Shown in pieces: positions 36,228 to 48,599 of a stretch of DNA of 64,000 nucleotides. A model generated the notes under the pieces. It ran no database searches, was not told the origin of the DNA, and worked only from the letters and a program-made list of their open reading frames with translations. Source of the stretch: Brachynemurus nebulosus (Eukaryota; Arthropoda; Insecta; Neuroptera; Myrmeleontidae); the NCBI GenBank assembly GCA_035578155.1, contig JAPWDM010000001.1, positions 15,974,725-16,038,724 on the forward strand, in the 5' to 3' direction. The position numbers and the translations under genes were made by a program. Position 1 is the first letter of the stretch; each line of letters opens with the position of its first letter.

Positions 36228-36620
36228 TATATGTCGCCACGATAACATTCGAACGAAACGTTTAGAAATTTTGTGTGCGAACTAAAATCCGGATTGGCTC
36301 GGCTAAGTTCGTCAGCCAGACACGTCAGATGCCTAGAAGTAGGTTTTCTGGCCATTTTTTATCATTCGATCCTATCATTAGACAGTCCGATTTTTACATC
36401 GTTGAAAAGGAAAAAAAAATTATGAAGAAAATGTTCTTATAATTTTCTCTCTAAGTATTTTTCGAGAAAATTGTAATTTTTCACTATAAATTTTAGTGAA
36501 TATCATTTTCGTATTCTAGGGATCTCACAACATATTTCTGTTATAGCCTCGGCATCAGGTTTCACCGTGACACCGGCCGTAATAGCTGAATTTCGAGTTT
36601 TCGAAATTCGCTAAAATGAA
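36228..36620. mobile_element. Dispersed family copy, halves separated
   Basis: 36230-36345 carries ACGATAACATTCGAACGAAA and CAGCCAGACACGTCAGATGC. 36485-36615 carries AAATTTTAGTGAATATCATT, CGTGACACCGGCCGTAATAG and AAATTCGCTAAAATG. The same two modules occur at 8, 14, 15, 46, 55 and 56 kb, but here a short ATATATATAT only precedes the first module. Confidence 0.65.
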
Positions 36621-36824
36621 TAGTAGGCGTCTATAAAAAACTGTTTCCATAGAAAAATTTATTTACTATTGACGGTAAGTGCTTACTTAGGTTCCTAGGC
36701 AGATGAGTGTTGCTTACGCGACAAGCTATCTGGTATGTAAACGCCTACTTACAATTCAAGAGGTCGAAAAATATTTTTATGTGCGACTGAATCATAAAAG
36801 CCTATTTTATTACACTATTAAGAG

Positions 36825-37145
36825 CAGGGCCGGATTAACCCTGAGTCCGCCCCTAGGCATCTTAAAAAATGCCGCCCCTACCTTTTATTTGAAAAAAAGG
36901 ACATCTTAAAAAAAATGTCTATCACAAATTTTTCTGCCCTGTTTTAAAAATTTGCAAATTTGCCGCCCCTTTTCCTACCTTTTTTACAAACTTTCTCTTA
37001 AAAAAAATAAGTGCCGAGCAAAAAAAAAAAAAAAAAAAAACATTAATTACTCATTTTTCCGCCCTATTTTAAAAATTTACCGCCCCTAAAAATCTCCCGC
37101 CCCTATGCCATGGCCTAGGGTGGCCTATTGGCTAAGCTGGCCCTG
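36825..37145. mobile_element. hAT-like non-autonomous element, TSD ATTAAGAG/ATTTAGAG
   Basis: Ends CAGGGCCGGATTAACCC and GCTGGCCCTG, with flanking 8-mers matching 7 of 8. The interior has repeated CCGCCCCTA motifs on both sides and the family A-tract after GTGCCGAGC (37012-37040). Confidence 0.88.
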
Positions 37146-37318
37146 ATTTAGAGATATAAAAAGTAGTACTTTATAGCACTAGATGCATAATGAAAAGAAA
37201 AAAGTCCTAATGTCATAAAAAATGGCCTGCTAAATAAATTTTAATTTCAATTTTACAATCGACAGAAAGCATGCTAACTTTATTTGTATATTGTATGCCA
37301 TACATACATAATTAATAT

Positions 37319-37616
37319 CAGAGGTGGAGCACGACTAAAATGGGTAGAGGCAAGATAATTTTTTAATTTACCCTTTGAAATTTGTCTCTTAAAAATTAGG
37401 CAACAAGCAAAAAAAAAACGTCTTAATCACTTTTACAAGACTTCTCTTCCCAGGATTTTTTAAAGAGACCTCTTTGAAAAAAAACAATAACTCAACAACC
37501 GGCGACACTCTTAATCAAATTCTGCAGCTTCCTTACATATGCCTCCCTACCAAAAGCGCAAGCTATAGACGGTCGCCCACTTCGTGCACCCTTTGCTGGC
37601 TTTTGCGCCACCTCTG
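37319..37616. mobile_element. hAT-like non-autonomous element, TSD ATTAATAT/ACTAATAT
   Basis: Ends CAGAGGTGGAGC and GCGCCACCTCTG, with flanking 8-mers matching 7 of 8. The inner ATTAGGCAACAAGCAAAAAA is the family A-tract and is nearly the same as in the element at 59537-59723. Confidence 0.88.
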
Positions 37617-38576
37617 ACTAATATTAACTACACAGTTTATAGTATTATTAATATTTTTCGAGCAACTTCTTCTTCATTTAAACATTAACAATTATTGTTG
37701 AAGAATCTCATAAAAAATATCCCAATATTTTATTTCAAATGACTAATAACCAAAGTATACTTTAATATAAAATAAAATTTTCTATGTCAACTATATATAA
37801 AAAAAATTTTATCGAGAATAGAGACGTCACATTATTTTATAAATTCGATTTTTGTTGTTAATTAGGAATTTGAGCAGTCCTTGTACATAAAGCTTTATAT
37901 GCAACTTGTACATAATTTGACTTTATAAACTCGCCTTTTTTATTGGCCTGGTAACCGCGGTTTGTTCATAAAGTTCTTCATTACGTACTTGTTGCATAAA
38001 TGGCTATTTTGATACGATTGAAAAAAATCATTTATTTGAATCAAATAAATGTTTTTTCCATTGTTAATAATGTAGGTATATATAATACTTTTGTAACTGC
38101 CCTTTTTGTAATTGTTTTTGTTTTCCTCAAGAGAGAATCATTTAAATCTACGAAGGGGAGATCCCCAAGTGTTGTACTATTTACGATTTATAATCTTTTT
38201 TACAGAAATGTTGTGGGTGACGTCAACGACCTACTCGAAACTTCACAACCCTTATGTGCTCGCACTGAATAAATGGCAATGAATTAACTATTAAACAAAG
38301 TAAGTGCATACTTAGCGGTGGAAAAAGGACTTAAAAGTATCGTGTTCATATGTACGCACAACATGAAGAGCGAATAAGTGCTTAAGAAAAAAAAATAGCA
38401 AGAATACAACAATGAAATTTTATGGCATTAAAAGAATCTTAGCAAGAGTGTGTCTATAGAATGAATATTTGCGTAATATCTAACTTTGGAAAAAATTTTG
38501 AAACTTCACTGTATTGTAAAATGTACTAAAATTAACCACGAGCCATATTTCGTACGTGCCCTTAAACAGTTTAAGG

Positions 38577-38767
38577 CAGACATGGCCAACTGTTTTTACT
38601 CCCGAGCCGGACGAAATATGAAAATTAAAAAATGTTAAGCAAAACACATTTCTTTATAAAAATACTAATAAAAATAATAATATTAGTACTGAAAAGTTTT
38701 TCGCGGGCTACATAAATTTATTATTCGGGCTGGATCCTACCCGCGGGCCGTATGTTGGTCATGTCTG
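38577..38767. mobile_element. hAT-like non-autonomous element, TSD GTTTAAGG/GCTTAAGG
   Basis: Ends CAGACATGGCCAAC and GTTGGTCATGTCTG, with flanking 8-mers matching 7 of 8. GCGGGCTACATAA and ACCCGCGGGCCGTA lie near the right end. This is a different subfamily from the A-tract elements. The TIR resembles the common CAGGGGTGGCCAAC hAT terminus. Confidence 0.88.
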
Positions 38768-39086
38768 GCTTAAGGGTAAAAAATTCACCTTTCAAAATTT
38801 GAGTTCGTGTCAATTTTACTAAATATCTTGGAAATGGTAAGAGTTTTGGTAGGCAAACTATATATTACAAATTACAACTATATACCTTTGTTAATAATAA
38901 CTTGGGCAGAATTTTAACTGTTTAATTTGATAATGAGCAGACATATGATCAAGAATCGTGTATTTTAGTGATTAATTTTTATGGCACACATTAAAGTGTA
39001 CAAATTAGAAAGAAAAAATGCACTAAAATCAAATTTATATATAAAGAAAATGACTCATTTCAAAAATAAAGTTTTGTCACATATAA

Positions 39087-39883
39087 ATTATGGCTTCTAG
39101 TTAAAACATATAAAGTGAACTTTCATCACGTCGCTATTACGCGTCGAGTAGTTATTATTACTTTTTTCTTTGAAATTTTCCCACAGAAATACAATATTTT
39201 CCCCGGGCAAAAAATAGAAACATTCCTTTAACAACATGCCAAGTTCAAATGAAATCAATGATTCTTTTTTTATACTGTTTTAAATATATATTTTCCCACG
39301 GGAATAAGACTTTCCACAGGAGTTATATATCTTCCCGAGATAGAAAGTAGTCTGTGTCCCTTTTTATCGTCTCTGTAAACAATATGCAAAGTTTGAAATC
39401 AATCATGCTGTTTTTTAATAGTCAGTTGTTATTTCATTGTTTCGTTTTAATACATTTTTCCTCGGGAATGAGATATTTTATTGGGATAAAAAATAACCTA
39501 TGTTTATCGCTGTATATCGTCATATTTGTCTATCATCATTTTTTGTTTTATTTAAAATATATTTTTCCACAGGAATGAAATTTCCGACGGGAAATTTCCC
39601 GGGGTATAAAATAGTTTGTGTCCTTTTTCATCCCTTCTGTTAGCAATAGGTATACAAAGTTTGAAATCATTTATCCGTTTTTTAATAGTCAATTGTTGTA
39701 ATCTAATGCATTTTCCCTCGGGAATGAAATATTTTCCCGAAATAAAAAGTAGCCTATAACAGTCTCTGGCCCGCAAGCAACGTCTGTGCAAAGTTTCAAG
39801 TTGATTGGTCAAACTGTTGAGGCGTGTAAGCCAGTCAAACAAACAAACAAACTCACTTTCGCATTTATAATATTAGTAAGGAT
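39087..39883. repeat. 800-bp dispersed repeat, copy 1 (LINE 3'-end-like)
   Basis: Diverged internal units of about 150 bases share TTCCCGGGGTATAAAATAG, GTGTCCTTTTTCATC, GCAATATGCAAAGTTTGAAA. The copy ends TCGCATTTATAATATTAGTA. A second copy is at 55161-55965. Such AAACTTTCGCATTTATAATA tails are common at RTE-type LINE or related repeats in insects. An open frame on its minus strand is not a gene. Confidence 0.7.
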
Positions 39884-40287
39884 TATAATTTCTACTATCC
39901 TTTTTCAATATATTAGATAGTAGATCTTGTGAGAGATAGCTATATTACGAGTTTGTCTAAAAGGTAAATTTATGAGAATGAGTCATTTGCAGTTGTCGTT
40001 GTTTTCTTTATACCACCTCAGTCCCCAATACTTTACTGAAATTTATATGACATTCATTATTTATTTATTTATTTCTATTTACCTACAATTTTCACTATTT
40101 TAAGGTTTATAACCCGCACAATCAATAATGGTATTTTTCATATAAAAATATTTAAAACAAAAATATTATTCACACCTAGAACATCTTATAGAAGCGGCAT
40201 CTCATATACGCTACACTTTGGTGCTTTTCTTTCCTTTTTAAAAAAACAATATATCACAGGAATTTCACCTCTATCCGCTTTTACAAG

Positions 40288-40745
40288 TATGTATTACACC
40301 AAAAGTAGTAAGATCATAGCAGTTCTGTATCAAAAGTAGTAAAGTTACAACGGTTCTGTACCAAAAGTAGTAAAATCACAGCATTTTTATACCAAAAGTA
40401 GTAAAACCACAACAGTTCTATACCAAAAATAGAAAGTCACAGCCAGGGCCAAATTTACCCTAAGTGCCGCCCGAGGCACTGTGAAAAATGCCCCCCCTGA
40501 CAAAAATTAAAAAAAAGTTCTTATTCTTTCTTTCTTTCTCACAAAAAAACTATCCCATTTTTTTACCTTTTCTTAGTGACGAACAAAAAAAAAAGCTCCA
40601 ATTTCTTGTTTTCCTACTAGAAAATAATTGATGAGTAAAAAAAAAAATCACGTGTTCTAAATTTTGCTGCCCGAGGCCAGTGCCCCGCGTGCCCCCAGTG
40701 TAAATCCGGCACTGGTCACAGCGGTTCTACATCAAAAAGTTTACG
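40288..40745. repeat. Tandem array of about 38-bp units, split by a hAT element
   Basis: Units of the form GTTCTGTACCAAAAGTAGTA then AAATCACAGC recur at about 40290, 40330, 40363, 40400 and 40435. After the inserted element the last unit resumes at 40715 with GTCACAGCGGTTCTACATCA. Confidence 0.85.
40444..40714. mobile_element. hAT-like non-autonomous element, TSD GTCACAGC
   Basis: Ends CAGGGCCAAATTTACCC and GTAAATCCGGCACTG, with perfect flanking duplications GTCACAGC (40436-40443 and 40715-40722). The duplicated 8-mer is part of the tandem unit it landed in. The family A-tract follows GTGACGAAC near 40577. Confidence 0.93.
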
Positions 40746-41225
40746 AAAACGAAACAAAAATCACATATGACGTAGCTTTATAAGAAACGCGAGCAACCGT
40801 GCATTTCGTTCAGAGGGCGTATTTTCAGCTGAAATTTTGCATATAAGAATTTTGCTTATGTCGATAGCATATTAACTTTGTTTATCGGTAACTTTGTTGA
40901 CCAACCACAGCTCCGTAAAAATCTACCATTTTTGTTCCGAATTGCCAAATCGTTTCCATGTAGGTCATCCTATCCTTGACTGTACGAATTCATGCAATGT
41001 AAAGGTAACAAAATTCAATAAATTGCTATATTGTTGTACAAAATTTATTTCAAGGCTTCGCAAGTTAACTTTGTACTGAGCCCCGCTTTTGGTTGAGTCG
41101 GTTCTGCTTACATACCATTACCAGTATAAAACAATTTCATATTTTTTACAAAAAATTTCTTTATTTCACAAAATTTTTTTACTTTTCTATGGGATACGTA
41201 TGAGTTTGCAAACTAGACTAGTATA

Positions 41226-41968
41226 CAGCCCCGGATCTAAGGGGGTGGCAAACCGGGGCCCCATACTAGGTCGGTCTATATCAAATGGTCTAAAAAAAAA
41301 ACGTTGGTTACTCGACCATTTTAGAAAAAATTAATATTCTTCCAGTTTCTTCTGTATTTAAAGTATTGAGAACAATTCTTAAAAAAAATTATCTTGAACC
41401 GTTTAAGCGTGGTAGCCATTTTTGTTTTCAAATTTGCACTGATTTTTGTGTCTGCAGCCATTTATGCCAATGCACACATTTCATAAACCGTTCATCCTAA
41501 AAGGTTGAAATAAAAACCATTTTAAAGATAATAAATCTCTCTTTATGTCCATATTTGACCTATTTTCGTCCCTTCCATAAGAAAACTTTACCTAAAGTTG
41601 GATATCAAAACTTAGCAAAATTCAATTTTTGAACATTTTTTTTTTTCTTATAGAAGGAGTGTTTTATACAGCTTAGTATTTTTATGGGTATAGCTGTATA
41701 CGGGTACAACTACCCAAATCTCTGATGGGGCTGGTGATAAAAATTTGAAATTTGCACAACTTGTAGCGCTTTCGGAGTAGGTTTATTAAAATAAAAAATC
41801 AACTTGTATATTGATTCTTTACAAAACCCTCAATTTTTAACAATTGCCACAACGGGAAAAACAGGAGCTTTGAAGGAACTTAAATAGATATTTATAAGTT
41901 CTTTTGACAATTTATGTTAAACTTTCAAGTTTCTACCCCGGTTCTGAAAAATCGTAGATCCGGTGCTG
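41226..41968. mobile_element. hAT-like non-autonomous element, TSD CTAGTATA/CTAGCATA
   Basis: Ends CAGCCCCGGATCTAAG and CGTAGATCCGGTGCTG, with flanking 8-mers matching 7 of 8. It is 743 bases long with a non-coding interior. Confidence 0.88.
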
Positions 41969-42203
41969 CTAGCATACCTAATGGTAAAGATTTTTTATTA
42001 CACGTTAACGAATAACACAAACTGGCGGTTAAAAAAGTAACAAGTTTTACTGTAGATATTTTTACTCTAATTGCAACATACGGTATAAAATATCTTTATT
42101 TATTGCAGGGGCGCAACTAGATTCATTGTGTCTTGGAGCGATTGTTGTTATTAATATGCTTGTGAGTAGGTACTCACAAGCACATCGTAAATTGTACAAT
42201 TGT

Positions 42204-42970
42204 AAACCACATTAGGAGGCTCATTTTCACTGATTTTTTAGGATTTTTTTTTTTTTTTTTTTTTGGATGGGAAGAATTAATTAGAATTCAATGAAATTTT
42301 GACATCATTTTGTTCATATTTCGAACAATTTTTGTGAATTTTTTTAAATATTTTCAGTTAAAAATAACAAAGTTACGCACTTATGTCCGCTGAAGGTCAT
42401 AAGTAGAGTTTTCCAATTGCGGAACGTATAGTCATTCTAATTTTCATCTGATATCAAAAAAGTTTTCATCTTACATTAATTACTTATTTTCCAAAAATAT
42501 GAACCTCAATGCAGATGAAAATAATGAAAATTAAAAATTTTGCAGGCGTTTGAAAAATTTACTTCATTTTTTACCAACTTAAAAAAAAAATACACCCTAA
42601 AAATCATGATATCATCTCAAAAGTTGGTTCAAAAAGAATAATACTATTAATTTTCATAATGATCGGTTCATTACTTTTTGAGTTAGATATTCCGCAAATG
42701 TGAAAGCCATTTAAAAAAAAAAAAAAACCCTTCTGAAAAGAAAATTCTCGAAAACTAGAAATTTCGTAAATAAAGCGACTACGTGAGGTAGTGCTCTGCC
42801 CTACCTGCTGTGCGCAAGTGTCTGTAGTTTATACCAGATAAGCGCTCGGTTCTACGCCACAAAATCTAAACGAATGCGAATTTCGCTTTAAATATTGATA
42901 GTGTATTCTTGGATAGTTAACGATTTATTAAATAAAAAAATCGATTTTTTTGAATCTCCTAATGTGGTTT
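42204..42970. mobile_element. Inverted-repeat element, TIR AAACCACATTAGGAGG
   Basis: AAACCACATTAGGAGGCTCA on the left matches AAACCACATTAGGAGATTCA, the reversed right end. It encloses 770 bases without coding sequence. No target duplication is clear. Confidence 0.7.
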
Positions 42971-43032
42971 CCACCCTTGAGACAGTAAAATACGTGTTTG
43001 TTCGATTATCAGAATAGACTGGAACTTAACGA

Positions 43033-43104
43033 GAATCGGCAGCCTAGTTAGTAGTGCGTCTGATCAGTTATCAAAAGATCCTAAGTTCTAATCTCATCCG
43101 ATCC
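43033..43104 (+). repeat. tRNA-derived SINE head, AGT anticodon position
   Basis: GAATCGGCAGCCTAGTTAGT starts a 72-base tRNA-like unit. The anticodon loop is TCAGTTA (AGT), the 3' end CCGATCC pairs with the start except for one base, and the B box is decayed (GTTCTAATCTC). ATAATTTTTC follows. It is related to the 52-kb units. Confidence 0.65.
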
Positions 43105-43604
43105 AGTTTTATAATTTTTCACTCATTGCAACAAATATCAATTAATATATTCAATGCGTCACTCGTCCTTAATACGCCCCTGGCTGAAAATTATGCTATG
43201 TATTATTGTACATTCGCGTTATTATTTATACCGACAGATTTGATGACATTTTATTTTTTTTTTTGTGTCGTGACGGGAATAGCAGCAATGATGACGACAG
43301 TGAGTTTACAACAGTGAACGATGCCACCTTTATCTGTATACAGATATACATATAATTCCTGCATTTTTTATTTAGGTCAATATTTTTGTTTCTCAATAAA
43401 AAAAAATCGGTGTCATATATTATCTAGTCCACCAGGGGAATATAGATGGTATTATCAGTAGAATATGTACTGAATTTTACAGTCGAAATAAAACTGAAAT
43501 CAAGCGTTGCATTTTTCTGTACAATGCATTTTAAAAAAATATGTATGTTTTATTAAAATATGTATAGGCACATCCTACAAAATAATATAGAGAAATTAAT
43601 AAAA

Positions 43605-43870
43605 AATACCCCTGTCGCTGCATCTGTATAACATAGTGAATTTCCAAAGACTGGACACTGGCGGATCTCATATAACAACTTCTATCCATCTAAAATAGTT
43701 AAGCTCTCTAACAGTGAAAAAATTTTTAAAATCGGTTGAGTAGTTTGTTTTTGGCGCTTTTGGAACCCCCAGACCCTGGCCAACCTCATAACAAACTTAT
43801 ATCCATCTAAAATAGTTTAGGTCTCTAACCATAAACAAATTTCGTAAAGATTGGAAGCTTCTAAAGGAGT
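43605..43870. repeat. Dispersed repeat with CCCTGTCGCTGCATC start
   Basis: CCCTGTCGCTGCATCTGTAT, AACATAGTGAATTTCC, ATCCATCTAAAATAGTT and AAAATCGGTTGAGTAG recur in the same order at 51210-51480. The first block also forms the ends of the foldback at 14722-15487. Confidence 0.65.
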
Positions 43871-43873
43871 TAT

Positions 43874-44026
<153 letters not shown>

Positions 44027-44433
44027 GTCTATCTCTTTTAGATGGTGTAAAAAAATTTTTAAACCTGGCCAAATTTTGCGAAAAACTAGTAGTTACATAG
44101 TATAGTACGTATTATGGTGTATTCACTCATAAATTTTTATGCAAAAAAAGTAAAAAATGGCGGCGCTACAGCTGTTCCAAGTTGACTCTTTTAATTTGCG
44201 CCGTGGAATGCCCAGCCTCTTGTAATCAACTGAATTCAATCGGACAAAAAAATTTTATTAAAACAAGTCATTACGTTTCGCAGATACCTATTTCTGATGG
44301 AAAAATTTTTTTTTCACAATTTAAAATCAAAAAGAAAAAAATTTAATTTTTTTTTTTTTTTATAAACAAATTGTTATAAACAATATTTATAGCAATAATT
44401 TATGCAAAATTTTAGGTATATGCAAAGGCATAT

Positions 44434-44448
<15 letters not shown>

Positions 44449-44498
<50 letters not shown>

Positions 44499-44540
44499 AA
44501 TTTTAGTGAAGATAATTTTCGGCTTCTCGAGGCGTCAAAA
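44449..44540. repeat. (TA)n joined to a dispersed-family end
   Basis: 48 bases of TA run into AAATTTTAGTGAAGATAATT and TTCGGCTTCTCGAGG, the same junction as at 14185 (reversed) and 56030. Confidence 0.8.
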
Positions 44541-44560
44541 CAAACACAAAAACATATATA

Positions 44561-45014
44561 CCAGGTGAGTTTTTTGAGAGTTGCCATCTCTGTTACAACC
44601 AAATTTTTATGGCCGAAATGGTACTGGAAAAGGTTCTTTTCTTGGGTGTAATGGAAATGTAACCAAGAAAAATACTATCGGTTGAAGTAGCCTCAAGTAC
44701 ATATGCATATTTTTACCGCCTAACTAATAAATTTGTGAAAAATTAAAAAATTAAACTTGGGTAAAAAAAAATTTTTTGCTCATTTATGTTGTTAATTAAT
44801 GCATTAGATCAGTTTTATCGAAAAATTAATATATAGTCTCATTTAAAAATCTATAAGTTTGTATCATAGCTCGAAAACCATAAGAGCTATAAAGCTCCTG
44901 ACTATAGCAATCGGTTGCCTCCGTCGATATCTACAATTCTTATTTGAAAAATTTTTCGATTAAATCAACGGTTTGGCTGTAATAAAAATGGCAACTCTCG
45001 AAAAACTCACACAG
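44561..45014. mobile_element. Mariner-like MITE in a TA tract
   Basis: The left end CCAGGTGAGTTTTTTGAGAG and reversed right end CTGTGTGAGTTTTTCGAGAG, both then TTGCCAT, are flanked by TATATA on each side. The TA target fits the Tc1/mariner superfamily. Non-coding. Confidence 0.8.
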
Positions 45015-45033
45015 TATATATATATATATATAT

Positions 45034-46147
45034 CGCACTGGTGTTACAAGACTGAGACAATTTGATTTTTACAGTTTCGAGTAATTTACGTTTGAAATAT
45101 TTTTATGTTAGAAAAAAATCATTTTTTTAAATAAAATAGAGAACTTTAACCGCATCCATTTGAAATTTTATATTTAAGCTGCTAAATGATAGGACTTCAC
45201 ACCTGAAGAATAAAATTGATATTCATTTTAGAATTTCGAGGTGTGCCGAGGTAAAATATAAAAATAAAATGTAAAATATCCCAGTCTTGTTTTTTTTCTA
45301 TTGAATTGAAAAGTGAAAAATCTCTATAAATATAAAATTTAACTACAAGTTTTACCTGTATGTACATGTCGCATTTCAGTATAAAAATTATGTATCCGTT
45401 TTATTTTTACTTAAAGAACCTTCTAAAAATTACCGGTTAGTTTATTGGTGAAGATAATGCGATTCTATGAAGGGGAAATTTTCAATATAATTTTCAGCAT
45501 TTCTTTTGTTTCCCATGCTTTTCTTTTTCCATTAAACCCCAATTATTAATTTTACATAAAACAGTACCTAATACTCAAAATTGTTCATGTTGATATAAAA
45601 AACTAGAACTGGCACCAGGTCCTTTAGAAATTCTAGAATTATTTATAGTTTCAAAACCATTCCAAAGACAGTAACTTTTAAAGTAATACTCATACATTAT
45701 TTAAAAAGTTAATAAATATTAAATGTTCTCAAAAATAACTTTAATAAAAGGATCCTCTAGTAATTCACTAATAAGGAATAATTTAGTATTGTTGTTATTG
45801 TTATTATTATAAGTAAATATTTTATATTGATGACAATAAAAATGTGTATGTAATTATGGACCTGCATAGAATTTTTACAATGTACATAAAATCAAGTCTA
45901 AACTCATTAAAGGTGAAAAACATATATAACTTTTACTGGGGTAAGTTGATATATCTCTGTATTGCATAATCTGAAACATTATAATTGCAAAAATGCTATA
46001 CTGGTTTATATCGTCATAACTTCGAAATTTCGAATTATTTCAAATATTTAAATATAGCAATACAAAATTCATTCATTTTTACATAACGTAGTGCAAATAA
46101 CTCAAAACACTGAATTTGCAAATTATCCCAGTCTTGTAACAGTAGTG

Positions 46148-46149
<2 letters not shown>
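45034..46149. mobile_element. Mariner-like element in a TA tract, 1.1 kb
   Basis: The left end CGCACTGGTGTTACAAGACT and reversed right end CGCACTACTGTTACAAGACT go on with GAGA/GGGA. (TA)n flanks both sides (45015-45033 and 46150-46238). No transposase frame is visible inside. Confidence 0.78.
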
Positions 46150-46240
<91 letters not shown>

Positions 46241-46310
46241 ATAATTCCGGGCTCAGGTCTTTCCATGACACCCGCTCTAGTGAGTGAATTTCCAAAATGG
46301 AAATTCACTG
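46150..46310. repeat. (TA)n joined to a dispersed-family half
   Basis: About 88 bases of TA, then TTCCGGGCTCAGGTCTTTCC, ATGACACCCGCTCTAGTG and GAATTTCCAAAATGGAAATT, the same half as at 14.1 and 56.1 kb in reverse. Confidence 0.8.
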
Positions 46311-48400
46311 AAAAAAAGTCACAACTTTGGAGGAATTCGCGGAACGTTGGATCTTAATATAAAGCTTGATAGTGTAGTTTCAAACAAAATATCAAGAGTC
46401 CGTATCAATTCGAGTACAACTAGAAATTTTATACGGGATCAAAGGTCACTAAAAACAGTTTTTTTTTTTAATGTCTCGTTAACAGTTACTCTTTTAGAAA
46501 AAATTGAAATCCTCCCATCGTTGCTGATTTTGACGCCAAAATTTTGTATATTTCGAATAATTTTTTATTTTTTGTCTCGTTTTCAACCATAGATTTTGGC
46601 TCATGGAACCCGTACACATGTATTATATTTTGTCAAAGTTAATAAAAAATCCCCATCTACTTCATCCGTTAAGTTTCTGTGTCTTGTAGGTATTCTAAAT
46701 CGTCATAATCTTAAACAATGATGACCTGATTGTCAGCGAAGCTTAAAGGGGAGGGTCTTTCAATTTCAGAACTTTCAAATTTTTCATTTTTTGTTTTGCT
46801 TTAAAAGTTCATTAAGGAATATATTTCTAATGTTTTAATCCCAACAGAAAGATTATCTTAGATAACGATAAATTGCTTTTAACTCTACTTTTCAAGAACG
46901 AAAACTTTTTAAGAGCGTTTTTCTCAAAACAGGTTTTTTTCCGCGCCGTGGAACATAACTTAAAAAGTTTACCTTAAAATTAAGGTATTAACTTGAAATT
47001 TTGTACAGATATTCTTTAAGATATTGGCCTTTGCATATACCTAAAATTTTGCGCTTACTTTGGCACTGCTTTTGTTAAACAAAAACGTCACATTTTTACA
47101 AAATATTCAGTTATAAGATTCATAAATCCACTGAATACAAAATCAGTATTCTGTAATCAATACCAGGCTTCTTTATTTCTCAAATTCCCTGGATTTTATC
47201 CAGCTCCCTGCTTACATCGGACCTAATGTCAAAATCTTTTTTCCCTTCAAGAAAACAATTTCAATTAAATCTAAATTTTTTAATAAGTGAACAACTATAT
47301 TGATTAAAATAAAAAATCCAGCCTATCCGTATACACACACAAACTTTCAAAGAAAAAGTTGTGTTATTCCTGCTATCATGACCTAACGTAATGTAACTTA
47401 ATTTCTTTCAAACCACAACATATTTTATACCCACTCAACTCAAACGTTTTTTATAGTGAGAATACCGACAAATATGTTTTTTTTAAAACCTTATAGATTC
47501 TTAGAAATGTAAAGTATTAAAGTACTTTAAATATAACACCGAATATCGTTTGTGTCTCGGTGGAGTACCTTGCATTTAAACGAAATTAATAAATCAATTG
47601 CTATACGGGTGTTGTATACAAAATGACGTCTATTAAATTAATATTTTCAGTAGCAAGACAGCACAATTTCTTCTTTTATACGTAGTAAGTATGTAGGATA
47701 TATACCAGAATTTCTACCAATATACGGCAGTTAGTGTTTTATTATTTTACTGTCTGTCAGTTGTCAGTAAAACCATTATTTTTCTGACAGTTGGCGAAAA
47801 AATTTATTTTCCTTATGACTTGCCTGTTTTTCACACCATAAAATTTATTCTAACAAATATTTATTTACTATATATACAATAATAAAAATATTTCATTTCA
47901 TATTCTTACATTAAACAAACTATAATATTTTCAAATATAAATTCAGATACAAAAATATTTTTCTAAAAGTTTTACGCCATAACTCTCAGATTTCGTTTAC
48001 ACATTTATTTATTTATTTCGAAAATCATTATTCAGTTTATTATTATTAATGTCGTCTAATCGTGGGTTTACGTACCTACGCAATGATTTGCTGGCGCCAA
48101 TACGAATGGCGTTTTAGTAAAAGTAAAATGTATACGTACTTATGTAAATATCTACTGGAGTGCAAACTGGAACAATGTATGCATGGATGAAAAAAGCTAG
48201 TAATTTGCTAACTTTTTTGACGCCAGTGATGATTTGTGTGCCATTGATTCATGTCCATCACCAGGGGTGGTGACTTAACGGAACTCCAATTTTGAAATTC
48301 AGTTTCGGTCTTGAGTTACAGATTTTCAAATATTTTAGAGAAATTAAACGTAAGTAAAAATGTCTATTCATTTCTTTAGAAACAAATAAACAATTTTTTC
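46311..48400. other. AT-rich DNA, nothing recognised
   Basis: No gene, tRNA-like unit or clear inverted-repeat element seen on either strand. Confidence 0.4.
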
Positions 48401-48414
48401 TACTCCTACTCCTA

Positions 48415-48596
48415 CTACTAAAAGTAACACTTTGCGCACGGCTAACTATATGTAAAAATTAACAATTGCCCCCACCGTGCGGAAATAGCGTGGGAAATTA
48501 TTTCGCACGACTTAATCTATGGGCCGGATGCGCGCAACAAACTCATATTCGTGAGAAATAAGCCTCTTTTCCCACTTATTGTACAATATACTATAT
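48415..48596. mobile_element. Fragment of the AAAGTAACA / CCCACTTATTG family
   Basis: AAAGTAACACTTTGCGCACG, GCTAACTATATGTAAAAATT, ACCGTGCGGAAATAGCG, then CTCATATTCGTGAGAAATAA and the end CCCACTTATTGTACAATATA. The two blocks recur, reversed and split, at 63318-63420 and 63680-63780. Confidence 0.65.
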
Positions 48597-48599
48597 CAT

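Noticed and set aside
39552..39842. 96-residue minus-strand frame (FDWLTRLNSL...)
   Set aside because: It lies wholly in the dispersed 800-bp repeat and its counterpart near 55.8 kb is broken. No known domain.
42106..43180. CAGGGGCGCAACTAG and ACGCCCCTGGC as ends of one hAT element
   Set aside because: The flanking 8-mers (ATTTATTG and GCTGAAAA) do not match, and a different TIR element and a SINE lie between.
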